60,649 nucleotides of DNA, taken from positions 1 to 60,649 of the forward strand of contig JAGAIY010000010.1 of assembly GCA_017626355.1 (NCBI GenBank), in the 5' to 3' direction. Source of the DNA: Bacteroidales bacterium (lineage in GTDB: Bacteria; Bacteroidota; Bacteroidia; Bacteroidales; UBA932). Shown one piece after another: positions 17,239 through 25,974 of the stretch. Positions within the stretch are counted from its first letter, which is position 1. Each line of letters opens with the position of its first letter. The position numbers were made by a program, and so were the translations under genes. Below the pieces are notes generated by a model. The model was not told the origin of the DNA. It did no database searches and saw only the letters and a list, made by a program, of their open reading frames with translations.

Positions 17239-17844
17239 ATGGACAAGAACAGTTACGCATTGGGCATGAGCATCGCCCACAATATGCTTTCATCAGGCAT
17301 CAGGTCTGTTGAATTCGAAGACTTCGTTGCCGGAGTAAAGGCAGTCCTCACAGGTTCAGAGCCTGCAGTGTCATTCCAGGAGGCAGGCCAGCTCCTCGAC
17401 AAGTATTTCGCAGAGCTTGAGGCAGAGCAGAAGGCTCAGGCAGAGGCTATGAGCGCAGCAATGCGCGAGGAAGGAGAGGCCTTCCTCAAGGAGAACGCCA
17501 CCAAGGAAGGTGTGGTGACACTTCCTAGCGGCCTTCAGTACAAGGTCATCACAGAGGGCTCAGGCAAGAAGCCTTCAGCTACAGACCAGGTTAAATGCCA
17601 CTATGAGGGAACTTTCCTCAACGGTGCTAAATTCGACAGCTCATACGACCGCAACCAGCCTGCTGTATTCGGTCTGAATCAGGTAATCAAGGGTTGGACA
17701 GAAGGCGTGCAGCTAATGGCAGAGGGTTCGAAGTATGAGTTCTACATCCCTTACGACCTTGCTTACGGAGAGCACGGTGCCCCAGGCGCAATTCCTCCTT
17801 ATGCGACACTTAAGTTCGTCGTTGAACTGATCGAGGTTCTTTAA
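17239..17844 (+). CDS. FKBP-type peptidyl-prolyl isomerase
   Basis: This 201-residue Mip/FkpA-like isomerase has a helical N-terminal dimerisation part (about 1-85, rich in Ala and Glu). An FKBP domain follows (LPSGLQYKVITEGSGKKPSA, HYEGTFLNGAKFDSS, then EGVQLMAEGSKYEFYIP and YGEHGAPGAIPPYATL). No signal peptide is evident, so it may be cytoplasmic, unlike many homologues. Its stop overlaps the next start (TAATG), so it is coupled to pnuC; the functional link is unclear. Confidence 0.92.
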   Translation: MDKNSYALGMSIAHNMLSSGIRSVEFEDFVAGVKAVLTGSEPAVSFQEAGQLLDKYFAELEAEQKAQAEAMSAAMREEGEAFLKENATKEGVVTLPSGLQYKVITEGSGKKPSATDQVKCHYEGTFLNGAKFDSSYDRNQPAVFGLNQVIKGWTEGVQLMAEGSKYEFYIPYDLAYGEHGAPGAIPPYATLKFVVELIEVL

Positions 17845-18428
17845 TGGACTTCATGGAGATATTCACCCTCGTCACGGGGGTGATTTATATTATACTGGAG
17901 ATCCGTCAGAAGAATTTCATGTGGGTTGTCGGCATCGCTACAAGCATAGCCGCCATGTGGGTTTTCTTCAGACAGGGTCTCTATGCTTCTTTTGCCCTCA
18001 ACACCTATTATCTGGTGACTTCCTTCATCGGATTATGGCAGTGGAGACGCGACAGGAACAGGCTGGAAGCCGCAGAGGAAGCTACAGGAGAAGAAACCAT
18101 ACACCTCAACAGACTTTCGTGGAAGACGGTAGCAGTCAGTGCCGTGGCAGTCATTGCAGGAACCATAGCCCTGGCCTGGGTGATGCAGCTGCTCGAGAAT
18201 CCCATGTCCTACATGGACTCGGCGGTGGCGGTTCTCAGCGCCGTGGCCACATGGTGGCTTGTAAGGTCGTACCTCCAGCAATGGTGGATATGGATAGCTG
18301 CGGATGCGATGAGCACGGTACTGTGCGCCACACAGGGCCTCTGGTGGATGGCTGCTCTGTATGCAATGTACTCGCTGTCTGCGATATATGGTCTCATCCA
18401 CTGGAAGCGGCACGGCAGATATCTGTAA
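17844..18428 (+). CDS. pnuC: PnuC-like nicotinamide riboside transporter
   Basis: This 194-residue inner-membrane protein has about seven hydrophobic segments. It carries the PnuC signature, an N-terminal KNFMWVVGIATSIAAMWVFF stretch and the Trp motif IGLWQWRR, with a second Trp-rich half (LVRSYLQQWWIWIAADAMST). PnuC moves nicotinamide riboside for NAD synthesis. In Bacteroidetes some relatives carry thiamine (PnuT), so substrate is inferred. Its start overlaps the FKBP stop by one base. Confidence 0.85.
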   Translation: MDFMEIFTLVTGVIYIILEIRQKNFMWVVGIATSIAAMWVFFRQGLYASFALNTYYLVTSFIGLWQWRRDRNRLEAAEEATGEETIHLNRLSWKTVAVSAVAVIAGTIALAWVMQLLENPMSYMDSAVAVLSAVATWWLVRSYLQQWWIWIAADAMSTVLCATQGLWWMAALYAMYSLSAIYGLIHWKRHGRYL

Positions 18429-18492
18429 CGGCGGCAGCTGCATAAAGTTGAAACAAATCGGACATATCTGCCCATAATATCAGATTTATTTA

Positions 18493-18500
18493 TAAATTTG
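18493..18500 (+). promoter_or_regulatory. -7 box upstream of tpiA
   Basis: TAAATTTG (18493-18500) is about 75 nt before the tpiA ATG at 18576, giving a leader near 68 nt. Confidence 0.5.
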
Positions 18501-18575
18501 CAAGGATTTGCAGTTCAAGCTGCAAAGAAGTTTTGAAATTCAACAATCAAGTATAATTTTAACACATTCAACAAA

Positions 18576-19328
18576 ATGAGAAAACACATCGTAGCAGGCA
18601 ACTGGAAGATGAACACAACAGTTGCAGAGGGCGTAGAGCTCGCAAAGGCAGTAGTAGCAGCATCAGCTGAGGTTCCGGCTGACGTAAAGCTTATCATCGC
18701 TCCTCCTTTCACTCACCTTTATCCTGTAGCTGAGGTTGTAAAGGGTACAGCAATCGGTCTTTCTTCACAGAACTGCGCTGACAAGGAGAAGGGTGCATAC
18801 ACTGGTGAGGTTGCAGTAAACATGCTTGCAGGTGTAGGCTGCGAATATGTAATCCTCGGTCACTCAGAGAGAAGAGAGTACTATGGCGAGACTGACGCTA
18901 AGCTCGTTGAGAAGGTAAAGCTCGCTCTTGCTCAGGGTCTTTCACCAATCTTCTGCATCGGTGAGAAGAAGGAAGAGCGTGAGGCAGGCCGCCACTTCGA
19001 GGTTGTTACAGAGCAGGTAAAGAACGTTCTTTATGAGCTCACTCCTGAGCAGATGGCACAGGTTGTAGTAGCATACGAGCCGGTTTGGGCTATCGGAACA
19101 GGTCTTACAGCTACAGCTGAGCAGGCACAGGAGATCCACGCTGAGATCCGCAAGGTTCTTGCTGAGAAGTTCGGCGAGCTCGCTGAGGAGATCTCTATCC
19201 TCTACGGCGGTTCATGCAAGCCATCTAACGCTAAGGAGCTCTTCGCTTGCCCTGATATCGACGGTGGTCTTATCGGTGGTGCAGCTCTCAAGGCTGAGGA
19301 CTTCATCGGCATCGCAGTCAGCTTCTAA
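18576..19328 (+). CDS. tpiA: Triosephosphate isomerase
   Basis: This 250-residue glycolytic enzyme interconverts dihydroxyacetone phosphate and glyceraldehyde 3-phosphate. The N-terminus has the GNWKMN active-site Lys, then the ILGHSERR stretch with the electrophilic His. The catalytic Glu is in [13 protein letters not shown], and loops [10 protein letters not shown] and GGLIGGAAL bind phosphate. Codon choice is strongly biased, as expected for high expression. Confidence 0.98.
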   Translation: MRKHIVAGNWKMNTTVAEGVELAKAVVAASAEVPADVKLIIAPPFTHLYPVAEVVKGTAIGLSSQNCADKEKGAYTGEVAVNMLAGVGCEYVILGHSERREYYGETDAKLVEKVKLALAQGLSPIFCIGEKKEEREAGRHFEVVTEQVKNVLYELTPEQMAQVVVAYEPVWAIGTGLTATAEQAQEIHAEIRKVLAEKFGELAEEISILYGGSCKPSNAKELFACPDIDGGLIGGAALKAEDFIGIAVSF

Positions 19329-19348
19329 TTGACGAATTTCACTATTGA

Positions 19349-19455
19349 AAGGTCTGTTTATTTTTGAAGACTGAATCCTTCCCATTCCGTAGGAACGGAC
19401 TCTTGCCGTTCACGGAACCACGGGCGGCCACTGTTTTCAAAAGCAAACAGACCTT
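19349..19455. repeat. 107-bp element with 23-bp inverted ends and an inner hairpin
   Basis: Positions 19349-19371 and 19433-19455 are inverted repeats agreeing at 20 of 23 positions (the outer 11 are perfect). Between them is a perfect hairpin with a two-base bulge: TTCCGT and GAACGG (19385-19398) pair with CCGTTC and ACGGAA (19406-19417) around a 7-nt loop. A TATTTTTG box (19359-19366) lies in the left arm. It fills the space between tpiA and the next gene. Confidence 0.7.
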
Positions 19456-19486
19456 AATATGTAATCATCACAACATCAACGAATTA

Positions 19487-21082
19487 ATGAAAAGATTATT
19501 ATTAGCAATGACAGTTCTCGCTGTATGCTCATGCGGACAGAAGACCGATGAAGCATTGAAGGAGAAGGTGGAGAGCTATGCTGTGGTGAAGGTAGATTCA
19601 CCGCTTTATGACGCTCTGTCAGAGAATGACAAGAAGATAGTAGGTCTGTTCCGTCAGGCCGGAGAGATCATGGACGGTCTCTTCTGGAAGCAGACATACG
19701 GTGACAAGGCAGAAATCGAGGCTCTGCCAGACGGATATGCCAAGACCTATGCCATGATCAACTACGGAGCATGGGACCACCTCGATGACAACAAGCCTTT
19801 CATCGAGGGCTATGGAGAGAAGCCGCTCGGCTGCCAGTACTACCCTCTGGACATGACAATGGAGGAGTGGGAGGCATTCGACGACCCTGACAAGCTCAGC
19901 CTCTACACTGTGATCCGCCGCGATGAGAACGGTGCGCTCAAGACCGTATGGTACCGCGACGAGTACAAGGAAGAGCTTGAGAAGGTATGCGCACTTCTTG
20001 AAGAAGCCGCTTCACTCACCACCAACGAAGGCATGCGCACATATCTCACAGAGCGCGTAAAGGCTTTCCGCACAGACGATTATCTTGCCAGCGACATGGC
20101 ATGGATGGATATGAAGGACTGCAACATGGATCTCGTGATCGGACCTATCGAGAACTATGACGACCATCTTTTCGAGGCAAAGGCAGCATATGAGTGCTTC
20201 ATCCTTCTCAAGGACGAGAAGCGCAGCGCCAACCTCGCGAAGTATGTAGGTTTTCTCCCTGAACTCCAGAAGATGCTTCCTTGCCCTGCCGAGTACAAGA
20301 CCTTCGTACCTGGCACCTCGTCCGACCTCAATGTCTACGACGCAATCTTTTATGCAGGAGACTGCAACGCCGGCAGCAAGACCATCGCCATCAACCTTCC
20401 TAACGACGAGAGAGTGCATGCCGCAAAGGGTACACGTCGTCTTCAGCTCTACAACAGCATGATGGCCAAGTTCGACAAGATCCTCGCTCCTATCGGAGAG
20501 GTCCTTGTGGTTCCTGAGCAACAGAAATATCTCACAGCAGAAGCTTTCTTCTGGAATGTGACCTTCCATGAAGTCGCTCACGGACTCGGAGTGAAGCAGA
20601 CTGTAAACGGCAAAGGTACCGTAGATGCAGCAATGGGATCGGAGAAGACCACATGGGAAGAGGCCAAGGCTGACATCCTCGGTCTGTTCATGGTGAACAA
20701 GCTCATCGAAATGGGTGAGATCACAGACATCACCAAAGAAGAGGCTGTAGCGACATTCATCGCAGGAATCGTACGTTCAGTACGTTTCGGTTCGGCATCC
20801 TCACATGGAAAGGCCAACATGATGTGCTTCAACTATATGGAGGACAACGGAGCATTCAGCCGCAATGCCGATGGCAGATATGTGGTGGATTTCGACAAAG
20901 CAGCTGCCGCGATCGATTCATGGGCAGCCCTCATCCTCGAGACTCAGGCTACCGGAAACTTCGAGTTCGCTCAGAAGTATGCAGCCGAGAACGCCAGCAT
21001 CCGCCCTGCTCTTGCAGCAGAAGTTGAGAAAGTGAACGGAGCAGGCATCCCTCGCGACATCGTCTTCGATTTCGCCTGGTAA
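19487..21082 (+). CDS. M49-like zinc peptidase lipoprotein with HEXXH motif
   Basis: This 531-residue lipoprotein starts MKRLLLAMTVLAVCSCG (lipobox Cys near 15). The frame is open 123 nt further, but those codons lie in the structured leader. It resembles family M49 in layout: zinc motif HEVAHG at about 361-366, and EEAKAD (third ligand) at about 391-396. Unlike true M49, the motif is HEXXH, one residue shorter than the HECLGH in the peptidase at 14309-16306. It is probably an M49-related peptidase with altered active-site geometry; specificity is unknown. Confidence 0.75.
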   Translation: MKRLLLAMTVLAVCSCGQKTDEALKEKVESYAVVKVDSPLYDALSENDKKIVGLFRQAGEIMDGLFWKQTYGDKAEIEALPDGYAKTYAMINYGAWDHLDDNKPFIEGYGEKPLGCQYYPLDMTMEEWEAFDDPDKLSLYTVIRRDENGALKTVWYRDEYKEELEKVCALLEEAASLTTNEGMRTYLTERVKAFRTDDYLASDMAWMDMKDCNMDLVIGPIENYDDHLFEAKAAYECFILLKDEKRSANLAKYVGFLPELQKMLPCPAEYKTFVPGTSSDLNVYDAIFYAGDCNAGSKTIAINLPNDERVHAAKGTRRLQLYNSMMAKFDKILAPIGEVLVVPEQQKYLTAEAFFWNVTFHEVAHGLGVKQTVNGKGTVDAAMGSEKTTWEEAKADILGLFMVNKLIEMGEITDITKEEAVATFIAGIVRSVRFGSASSHGKANMMCFNYMEDNGAFSRNADGRYVVDFDKAAAAIDSWAALILETQATGNFEFAQKYAAENASIRPALAAEVEKVNGAGIPRDIVFDFAW

Positions 21083-21120
21083 TGACAAGCCGGAAGCATC
21101 CGACTGATTTCCAAAAGTTT

Positions 21121-21152
21121 AGCAGCCTGTCTTCTTCGGAAGGCAGGCTGCT
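21121..21152. terminator. Bidirectional terminator with a TTCG tetraloop
   Basis: A 14-bp stem (one G-T wobble) closes on TTCG (21135-21138). It sits between two convergent genes and has T-rich sequence on both sides, so it can serve both. Confidence 0.8.
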
Positions 21153-21177
21153 TTACTATATTCAGACCAGGTCAAGA

Positions 21178-22371
21178 CTAAAAACGATATGGGATTCTTA
21201 CTGTTCTGGAGTTGTTGGAACCGTCATGATTCAAATATGCTCCATATGAGATCCTGTATACAGCCTGCTCGACAACATCTATCTCCAATGCGGAGAAGGA
21301 TATGTCATTAATGGTGCCAGGCACAATGTCAATCTTATTGAGGGCTGTTCCAGGCACTCCTATCGCTGTCTCACCCAGCATAAGGATATCATACTTCGTT
21401 CCATCTGCTTTCTGACACTGATAATCATTTCTGCTATGTATATGGCCGAAAAGATGGGCCACGAATTTCAGTTCCGGAACTGCAGAGAAATCCGCATCCA
21501 CTGTAACATCATGAATGCCGGCCTGGTCAGGATATACACGTGAAAGTCTTTGAGCATTCTGAAGTGCATCAATGATATCAGGTATCATGAAAGGGTCCTG
21601 ATAGAAAAAGGCATCCGGATTTGCGGTCTCTTCATTGAATACAGCTGCATCTCCAAAAGAATAATGCATCATGGTAATCACATTATAGCCTTTCACGGCA
21701 GCATCCTTCAGAACAGAAATCAACCAATCCACCTGCTTCTGACTGAAGACAGCAGCCATGAATCTGTAGGATGTCTCAAACTGGCCGTCATCATAGTCAA
21801 ACGGATCCAGCATCACTACACGAAAATCTCCTTTGTACGAGTCATCGGTGAAGTCCATATATCCGTAAGCCCTGTGATTTTCCTTATCGCCCCAGACAAC
21901 CTTCTGTCCGCTCTTCTCGACAAGAGGAGCAGTCTCATCAAAGAAGTCACTTTTGGTCAGGCCTGTAACATCGTGATTGCCAGGAACCTGCAGATAAGGC
22001 AGCCTGCTATGCTTATGCACCGTCCTTGCTATGGACTCATGAACCTTTCTGACCTTCGGAGCATCAGAAGATGAAACGCCATGAGCAACATCACCGGTAT
22101 TGACAACAAGATCCACCTTGCCGTCCGCTACCTGAAGCGCTTCAGCAAGCTGGCTGTAACCACTATGAATATCTGACACATGTATCAGTCCGAAACGGTT
22201 ATACCATGAACTCCCCTCGCCCTGCTCATTCAGAACACGTCCCCTTGTATACGAGTGGAATTCTGGAGCAAACAGGATATCCTCATTCACACTTCTGGTC
22301 GACTCCCTCTTCTGAGCAGACAGCACACCGCACATTAAAGAAACAGCAAAAAGCAAAAATACCTTTCTCAT
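21178..22371 (-). CDS. Secreted metallophosphoesterase
   Basis: This is an exported calcineurin-type phosphoesterase of 397 residues. The signal peptide ends LSAQKR. The two-metal site is complete: DxH (HVSDIHSG), GDxxH (NTGDVAHG), GNHD (VPGNHDV), an MMHYS His and GHxH (FGHIHSRN). The closest families act on phosphodiesters or nucleotides; the substrate is unknown. I chose the ATG at 22371 because it yields a proper signal peptide and follows a TATCTTTG box. A second, different secreted phosphoesterase is at 46050-47561. Confidence 0.88.
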   Translation of the reverse strand: MRKVFLLFAVSLMCGVLSAQKRESTRSVNEDILFAPEFHSYTRGRVLNEQGEGSSWYNRFGLIHVSDIHSGYSQLAEALQVADGKVDLVVNTGDVAHGVSSSDAPKVRKVHESIARTVHKHSRLPYLQVPGNHDVTGLTKSDFFDETAPLVEKSGQKVVWGDKENHRAYGYMDFTDDSYKGDFRVVMLDPFDYDDGQFETSYRFMAAVFSQKQVDWLISVLKDAAVKGYNVITMMHYSFGDAAVFNEETANPDAFFYQDPFMIPDIIDALQNAQRLSRVYPDQAGIHDVTVDADFSAVPELKFVAHLFGHIHSRNDYQCQKADGTKYDILMLGETAIGVPGTALNKIDIVPGTINDISFSALEIDVVEQAVYRISYGAYLNHDGSNNSRTVRIPYRF

Positions 22372-22407
22372 AGTCTTGAAACTTTTGTTAAAATCTTTAC
22401 CGGAGAG

Positions 22408-22415
22408 CAAAGATA
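22408..22415 (-). promoter_or_regulatory. -7 box of the phosphoesterase gene
   Basis: TATCTTTG on the minus strand lies 36 nt before the ATG at 22371. It supports that start over the one at 22410, which would overlap the box. Confidence 0.55.
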
Positions 22416-22651
22416 CAAGAAACCGTTTGATTTTCTGCCGTCGCAGACTTCATAAAGCATGTCAATGAACCGGAAGCCGATGTCCCGCTCGGCACCAGGC
22501 CATGCGACCAACCAATTTTTCAGGATAACCGCTGTTTTTCTCAGACGTTCAATAAGTCCGGGCTGTCCTCAGCATTCCAGAAGGCCTGCCGCCTCATAGA
22601 AATCATATGCCGCCGTGCCAAGAATGCAGGCATCTGAGACAGGCCTTTCTA
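22416..22651 (-). pseudogene. Possible decayed coding fragment, unidentified
   Basis: On the minus strand one frame is open across this gap except for a single TGA. Before it is a protein-like stretch (ACILGTAAYDFYEAAGLLE), and after it another (GLIERLRKTAVILKNW, then RDIGFRFIDMLYE). It lacks a start and does not continue into the neighbouring glycosidase frame. It may be the remnant of a lost gene, or chance. I cannot name a family. No other feature is seen in this 236-bp interval. Confidence 0.25.
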
Positions 22652-24172
22652 CTAAAACACTTTCAGCACAAGTCCCGGAGCGGAAAGATCTCCTTCTGAT
22701 GCATTCATAAGACCTACTCTCTTTATTACATCTCCTGAGATAGTAATCTTATTTCCATCTATCTTTACTTCATCCGTTATCTCTACAGGAGTATCTCCCG
22801 CAAGATCCTGAGCCCAGATTCTCGCTTTTGCAGGTGCATCTGAGAGATACTCTACAGTAACACTCTTGAAATATCCGAACAAACCGACCGGGGCATCCCA
22901 CTCAGAACCCTTGACTGTAACGTCAACTTCCTTTGTCACATATTCACGCCCGAGTGCACGTCCTATTGCGGCGACTGCAACTGCTCCGTTCGGATACGTG
23001 GAAGCGAGTATATAAGGACGGTCTGAAGAATCATCGCTTACTTCAGGCAGCGGCATTGCACGACTGACTATCGCCGGAGCTTCCTCACGCATTACGGATC
23101 CCTCCTCACGGTCCACCCACGAATCTCTTTCCGTATAAATCCAATAGTCTTCAAGGATAGTCGAATCACACTGGCCATCGTCATTTACACCGAATGGTTC
23201 AGCTATTCGATGCCAGCGCACTCCACGCACGACCTCGTCCAGACACTTCTTGTAATTATGACCGACAGGAGGGAATGCATTATCTTTGAGTCCGGAAGGG
23301 GTCGGTCCATCGATCGGGTGCCTCATGATACCGATTGCACATCCCAAGCCGGCAGCTATATATGGCTCATCCTCGCAGTTTATGATTCCTTTTACACCAT
23401 CTTGTGCCTTATATTCGAGCATCTCGCTTACTCTTCTTATAGTCAATGGCTGCGCTATCACATTCTCCACATCATATGTACGGAATACATCGCTGAACTC
23501 AACATATTCAAATTCCATAGCATGCTCGATCCAAAGGTCGGGTGCATGCTCCTTTCCTAAGCTGGTAAGCATCTTACGCCACTGCTCATTTCTCTGATTA
23601 TGTCCCCAGTCCACCTTCCAATATGAAAAGCCTGCCTCAGCTGCAGCTTTCAATCTATCTGTCCAGAAGTCCTCTTCAGGCACATCAGGATACCTATCTG
23701 ATTTCTGCGCACATATCCATCCGCCTGCACCTTTCCAACCCATATCCTTGATCTTCTGTGTCAGTTTTGACAGACGCTCCTGAGGAGTTCCAGTAAATGA
23801 TGGGAAACGTGTCTGATCCAGTTCAACTGTTCCAAGATACTCATTACCTCCATTGTTTACATCGGCAGGAATATCCCATGAGTCATCCATGACGAAATAG
23901 AGGTCCTCCCTGATAGAGGGAAAGAAACTGATCCAATTCTCATATTTTCCATCACCGAAAATATAATCTTCTGTCATGGCTTCTCTGAATCTTTCCGGGC
24001 CTTCCTGATCATGTACAAATCCCTGAATGTTCCATGTACACATATAGTCAGGGGCATTCGAAGGGATGTCCGGCACCAGGTTTCCCGGGCCATCAGCCCG
24101 ATTGCATGAGCCGGATGCAAACAGCAAGGCCACAAATACAGCAGTAAAAGTCTTTCGTGGGATTTTACTCAT
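22652..24172 (-). CDS. Glycoside hydrolase-like lipoprotein (clan GH-D type)
   Basis: This is a 506-residue lipoprotein (lipobox in LFASGSCN, Cys near 23). The first 350 residues look like a TIM-barrel glycosidase of the alpha-galactosidase clan: FVMDDSWD near the start, KDMGWKGAGGW, and FSYWKVDWG with an Asp in the nucleophile position. The C-terminal 150 residues form a beta domain. The order suits GH27/GH36-related enzymes, but the exact family and sugar are unknown. It has its own promoter (24218-24225) and is divergent from tyrS. Confidence 0.7.
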   Translation of the reverse strand: MSKIPRKTFTAVFVALLFASGSCNRADGPGNLVPDIPSNAPDYMCTWNIQGFVHDQEGPERFREAMTEDYIFGDGKYENWISFFPSIREDLYFVMDDSWDIPADVNNGGNEYLGTVELDQTRFPSFTGTPQERLSKLTQKIKDMGWKGAGGWICAQKSDRYPDVPEEDFWTDRLKAAAEAGFSYWKVDWGHNQRNEQWRKMLTSLGKEHAPDLWIEHAMEFEYVEFSDVFRTYDVENVIAQPLTIRRVSEMLEYKAQDGVKGIINCEDEPYIAAGLGCAIGIMRHPIDGPTPSGLKDNAFPPVGHNYKKCLDEVVRGVRWHRIAEPFGVNDDGQCDSTILEDYWIYTERDSWVDREEGSVMREEAPAIVSRAMPLPEVSDDSSDRPYILASTYPNGAVAVAAIGRALGREYVTKEVDVTVKGSEWDAPVGLFGYFKSVTVEYLSDAPAKARIWAQDLAGDTPVEITDEVKIDGNKITISGDVIKRVGLMNASEGDLSAPGLVLKVF

Positions 24173-24217
24173 TTTTAGTTCTTATCTAAATTTTTCACAT
24201 AAATTAGTTCAGCATGG

Positions 24218-24256
24218 CAAAGTTAATCATTATTACATCAATTTTATGTATCTTTG
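24218..24256. promoter_or_regulatory. Divergent -7 boxes for the glycosidase and tyrS
   Basis: TAACTTTG on the minus strand (24218-24225) is placed for the gene at 24172. TATCTTTG on the plus strand (24249-24256) is 34 nt before the tyrS ATG. Confidence 0.5.
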
Positions 24257-24290
24257 CAGATTACTAATCAAGACAAAAATATAACTAAAT

Positions 24291-25580
24291 ATGAAGAATT
24301 TTGTAGAGGAACTCAGGTGGAGAGGCATGATTCAGGACATCATGCCGGGAACAGAAGAGAAACTGATGGAAGGTTCGACTGCGGCCTATGTCGGCATCGA
24401 CCCTACAGCGGATTCGCTCCACATCGGCCATATGGTCAGCATCATGATCCTGAAGCATTTCCAGAACTGCGGACATAAGCCTATCGCCCTCGTCGGAGGT
24501 GCCACAGGCATGATCGGCGACCCGTCGATGAAGTCTCAGGAGCGTAACCTCCTCGATGAGGAGACCCTCAACCACAATGTTGCATGCATCAAGGCTCAGC
24601 TCAGCAAATTCCTTGATTTCGAATCGGATGTAGAGAACAAGGCAGAGCTTGTGAACAACTACGACTGGATGAAGAACTTCTCGTTCCTTGACTTCACACG
24701 CGACATCGGAAAGCACATCACAGTGAACTACATGATGGCAAAGGATTCTGTAAAGAAGAGACTTTCAGGAGAGGCTCGTGACGGTATGTCGTTCACCGAG
24801 TTCACATACCAGCTCCTTCAGGGCTATGACTTCCTCTATCTCTATGAGCACAAGGGCTGTACACTCCAGATGGGCGGCGCAGACCAGTGGGGCAACATAA
24901 CCACAGGTTCTGAGCTCATCCGCCGTATCCTCGGCAAGGAGGCTTTTGCACTCACCTGCCCTCTCATCACAAAGGCAGACGGAGGTAAGTTCGGCAAGAC
25001 AGAGAAGGGTAACATCTGGCTCGATCCTGAGCGCACATCCCCTTACCAGTTCTATCAGTTCTGGCTCAACGTATCAGACTCTGATGCAGAGAAATACATC
25101 AAGATCTTCACAATGCTCAGCAAGGAGGAGATCGAAGCAGCCATAGCACAGCATGCAGAAGCACCTGAGCGCCGTGAGCTCCAGAAGCTTCTCGCAAAGG
25201 AGGTTACGACAATGGTTCACGGAGCAGCCGAGTACGACAATGCGATCGCCGCATCTCAGATGCTTTTCGGCAATGCGACAAAGGATGCTCTCATGAATCT
25301 TGATGAGAAGACCTTCCTCGCAGTATTTGACGGCGTGCCTACATTCGAGGTTCCTGCCGAAAAATTCCCTGTCGGCATCATTGACCTTCTCGCAGCAGAG
25401 ACACAGGTGTTCCCGTCGAAGGGAGAGTGCCGCAAGATGATCCAGGCCAACGGCGTGAGCATCAACAAGGAGAAGGTGGCTGACATCAACGCCCTGATCG
25501 GTCAGGAGTCGTTCATCAACGGCAAGTATATCCTGGCTCAGAAGGGAAAGAAGAACTACTTTATCATAAAGATCGCCTAA
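24291..25580 (+). CDS. tyrS: Tyrosine-tRNA ligase
   Basis: This 429-residue class I aminoacyl-tRNA synthetase shows the HIGH motif in SLHIGHMVS and a KMSKS-type loop KFGKTEKGN. The tyrosine pocket shows ADQWGN, and a C-terminal S4-like RNA-binding domain covers about 360-429 ([20 protein letters not shown]). Length and order are normal. rbfA follows 43 nt later. Confidence 0.97.
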   Translation: MKNFVEELRWRGMIQDIMPGTEEKLMEGSTAAYVGIDPTADSLHIGHMVSIMILKHFQNCGHKPIALVGGATGMIGDPSMKSQERNLLDEETLNHNVACIKAQLSKFLDFESDVENKAELVNNYDWMKNFSFLDFTRDIGKHITVNYMMAKDSVKKRLSGEARDGMSFTEFTYQLLQGYDFLYLYEHKGCTLQMGGADQWGNITTGSELIRRILGKEAFALTCPLITKADGGKFGKTEKGNIWLDPERTSPYQFYQFWLNVSDSDAEKYIKIFTMLSKEEIEAAIAQHAEAPERRELQKLLAKEVTTMVHGAAEYDNAIAASQMLFGNATKDALMNLDEKTFLAVFDGVPTFEVPAEKFPVGIIDLLAAETQVFPSKGECRKMIQANGVSINKEKVADINALIGQESFINGKYILAQKGKKNYFIIKIA

Positions 25581-25623
25581 GGAGCTGCATCCGGCAAAGC
25601 GCCAGATATCGACAGGAACGCGT

Positions 25624-25974
25624 ATGGAAAAGAACATTGAAAGTACAAGGCAGCTGAAAGTTGCCAAGGAGATACAGAAGGTGATGGCTGAGATCATCAG
25701 GAGCAAGGGTATGGCTGCATTCGGCGGCGCTCTTGTTTCAGTGAGCGGTGTAAAGATCAGTCCGGATCTTTCCGTAGCGAAGATATATGTCAGCATCTTC
25801 CCTTCAGACAAGGCAGAGGCTGTGATGGAAGTGCTTCAGGAGAACGGAAGGACGCTTAGAGGCGAGCTTGGAAACAAGGTCGGCAAGCAGCTCCGCATCG
25901 TTCCTGAGATTGTGTTCTACCTCGACAGTTCTCTTGATTATGTAGAACATATAGAGGAGCTTCTGAAGAAATAA
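25624..25974 (+). CDS. rbfA: Ribosome-binding factor A
   Basis: This 116-residue KH-fold factor helps mature the 5' end of 16S rRNA on the 30S subunit. Typical features are RQLKVAKEIQKVMAEII near the start, DLSVAKIYVSIFP in the middle and a C-terminal PEIVFYLDSSLDYVEHIEELL. Its stop overlaps the start of the next gene (TAATG), so the permease is coupled to it. Confidence 0.94.
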   Translation: MEKNIESTRQLKVAKEIQKVMAEIIRSKGMAAFGGALVSVSGVKISPDLSVAKIYVSIFPSDKAEAVMEVLQENGRTLRGELGNKVGKQLRIVPEIVFYLDSSLDYVEHIEELLKK

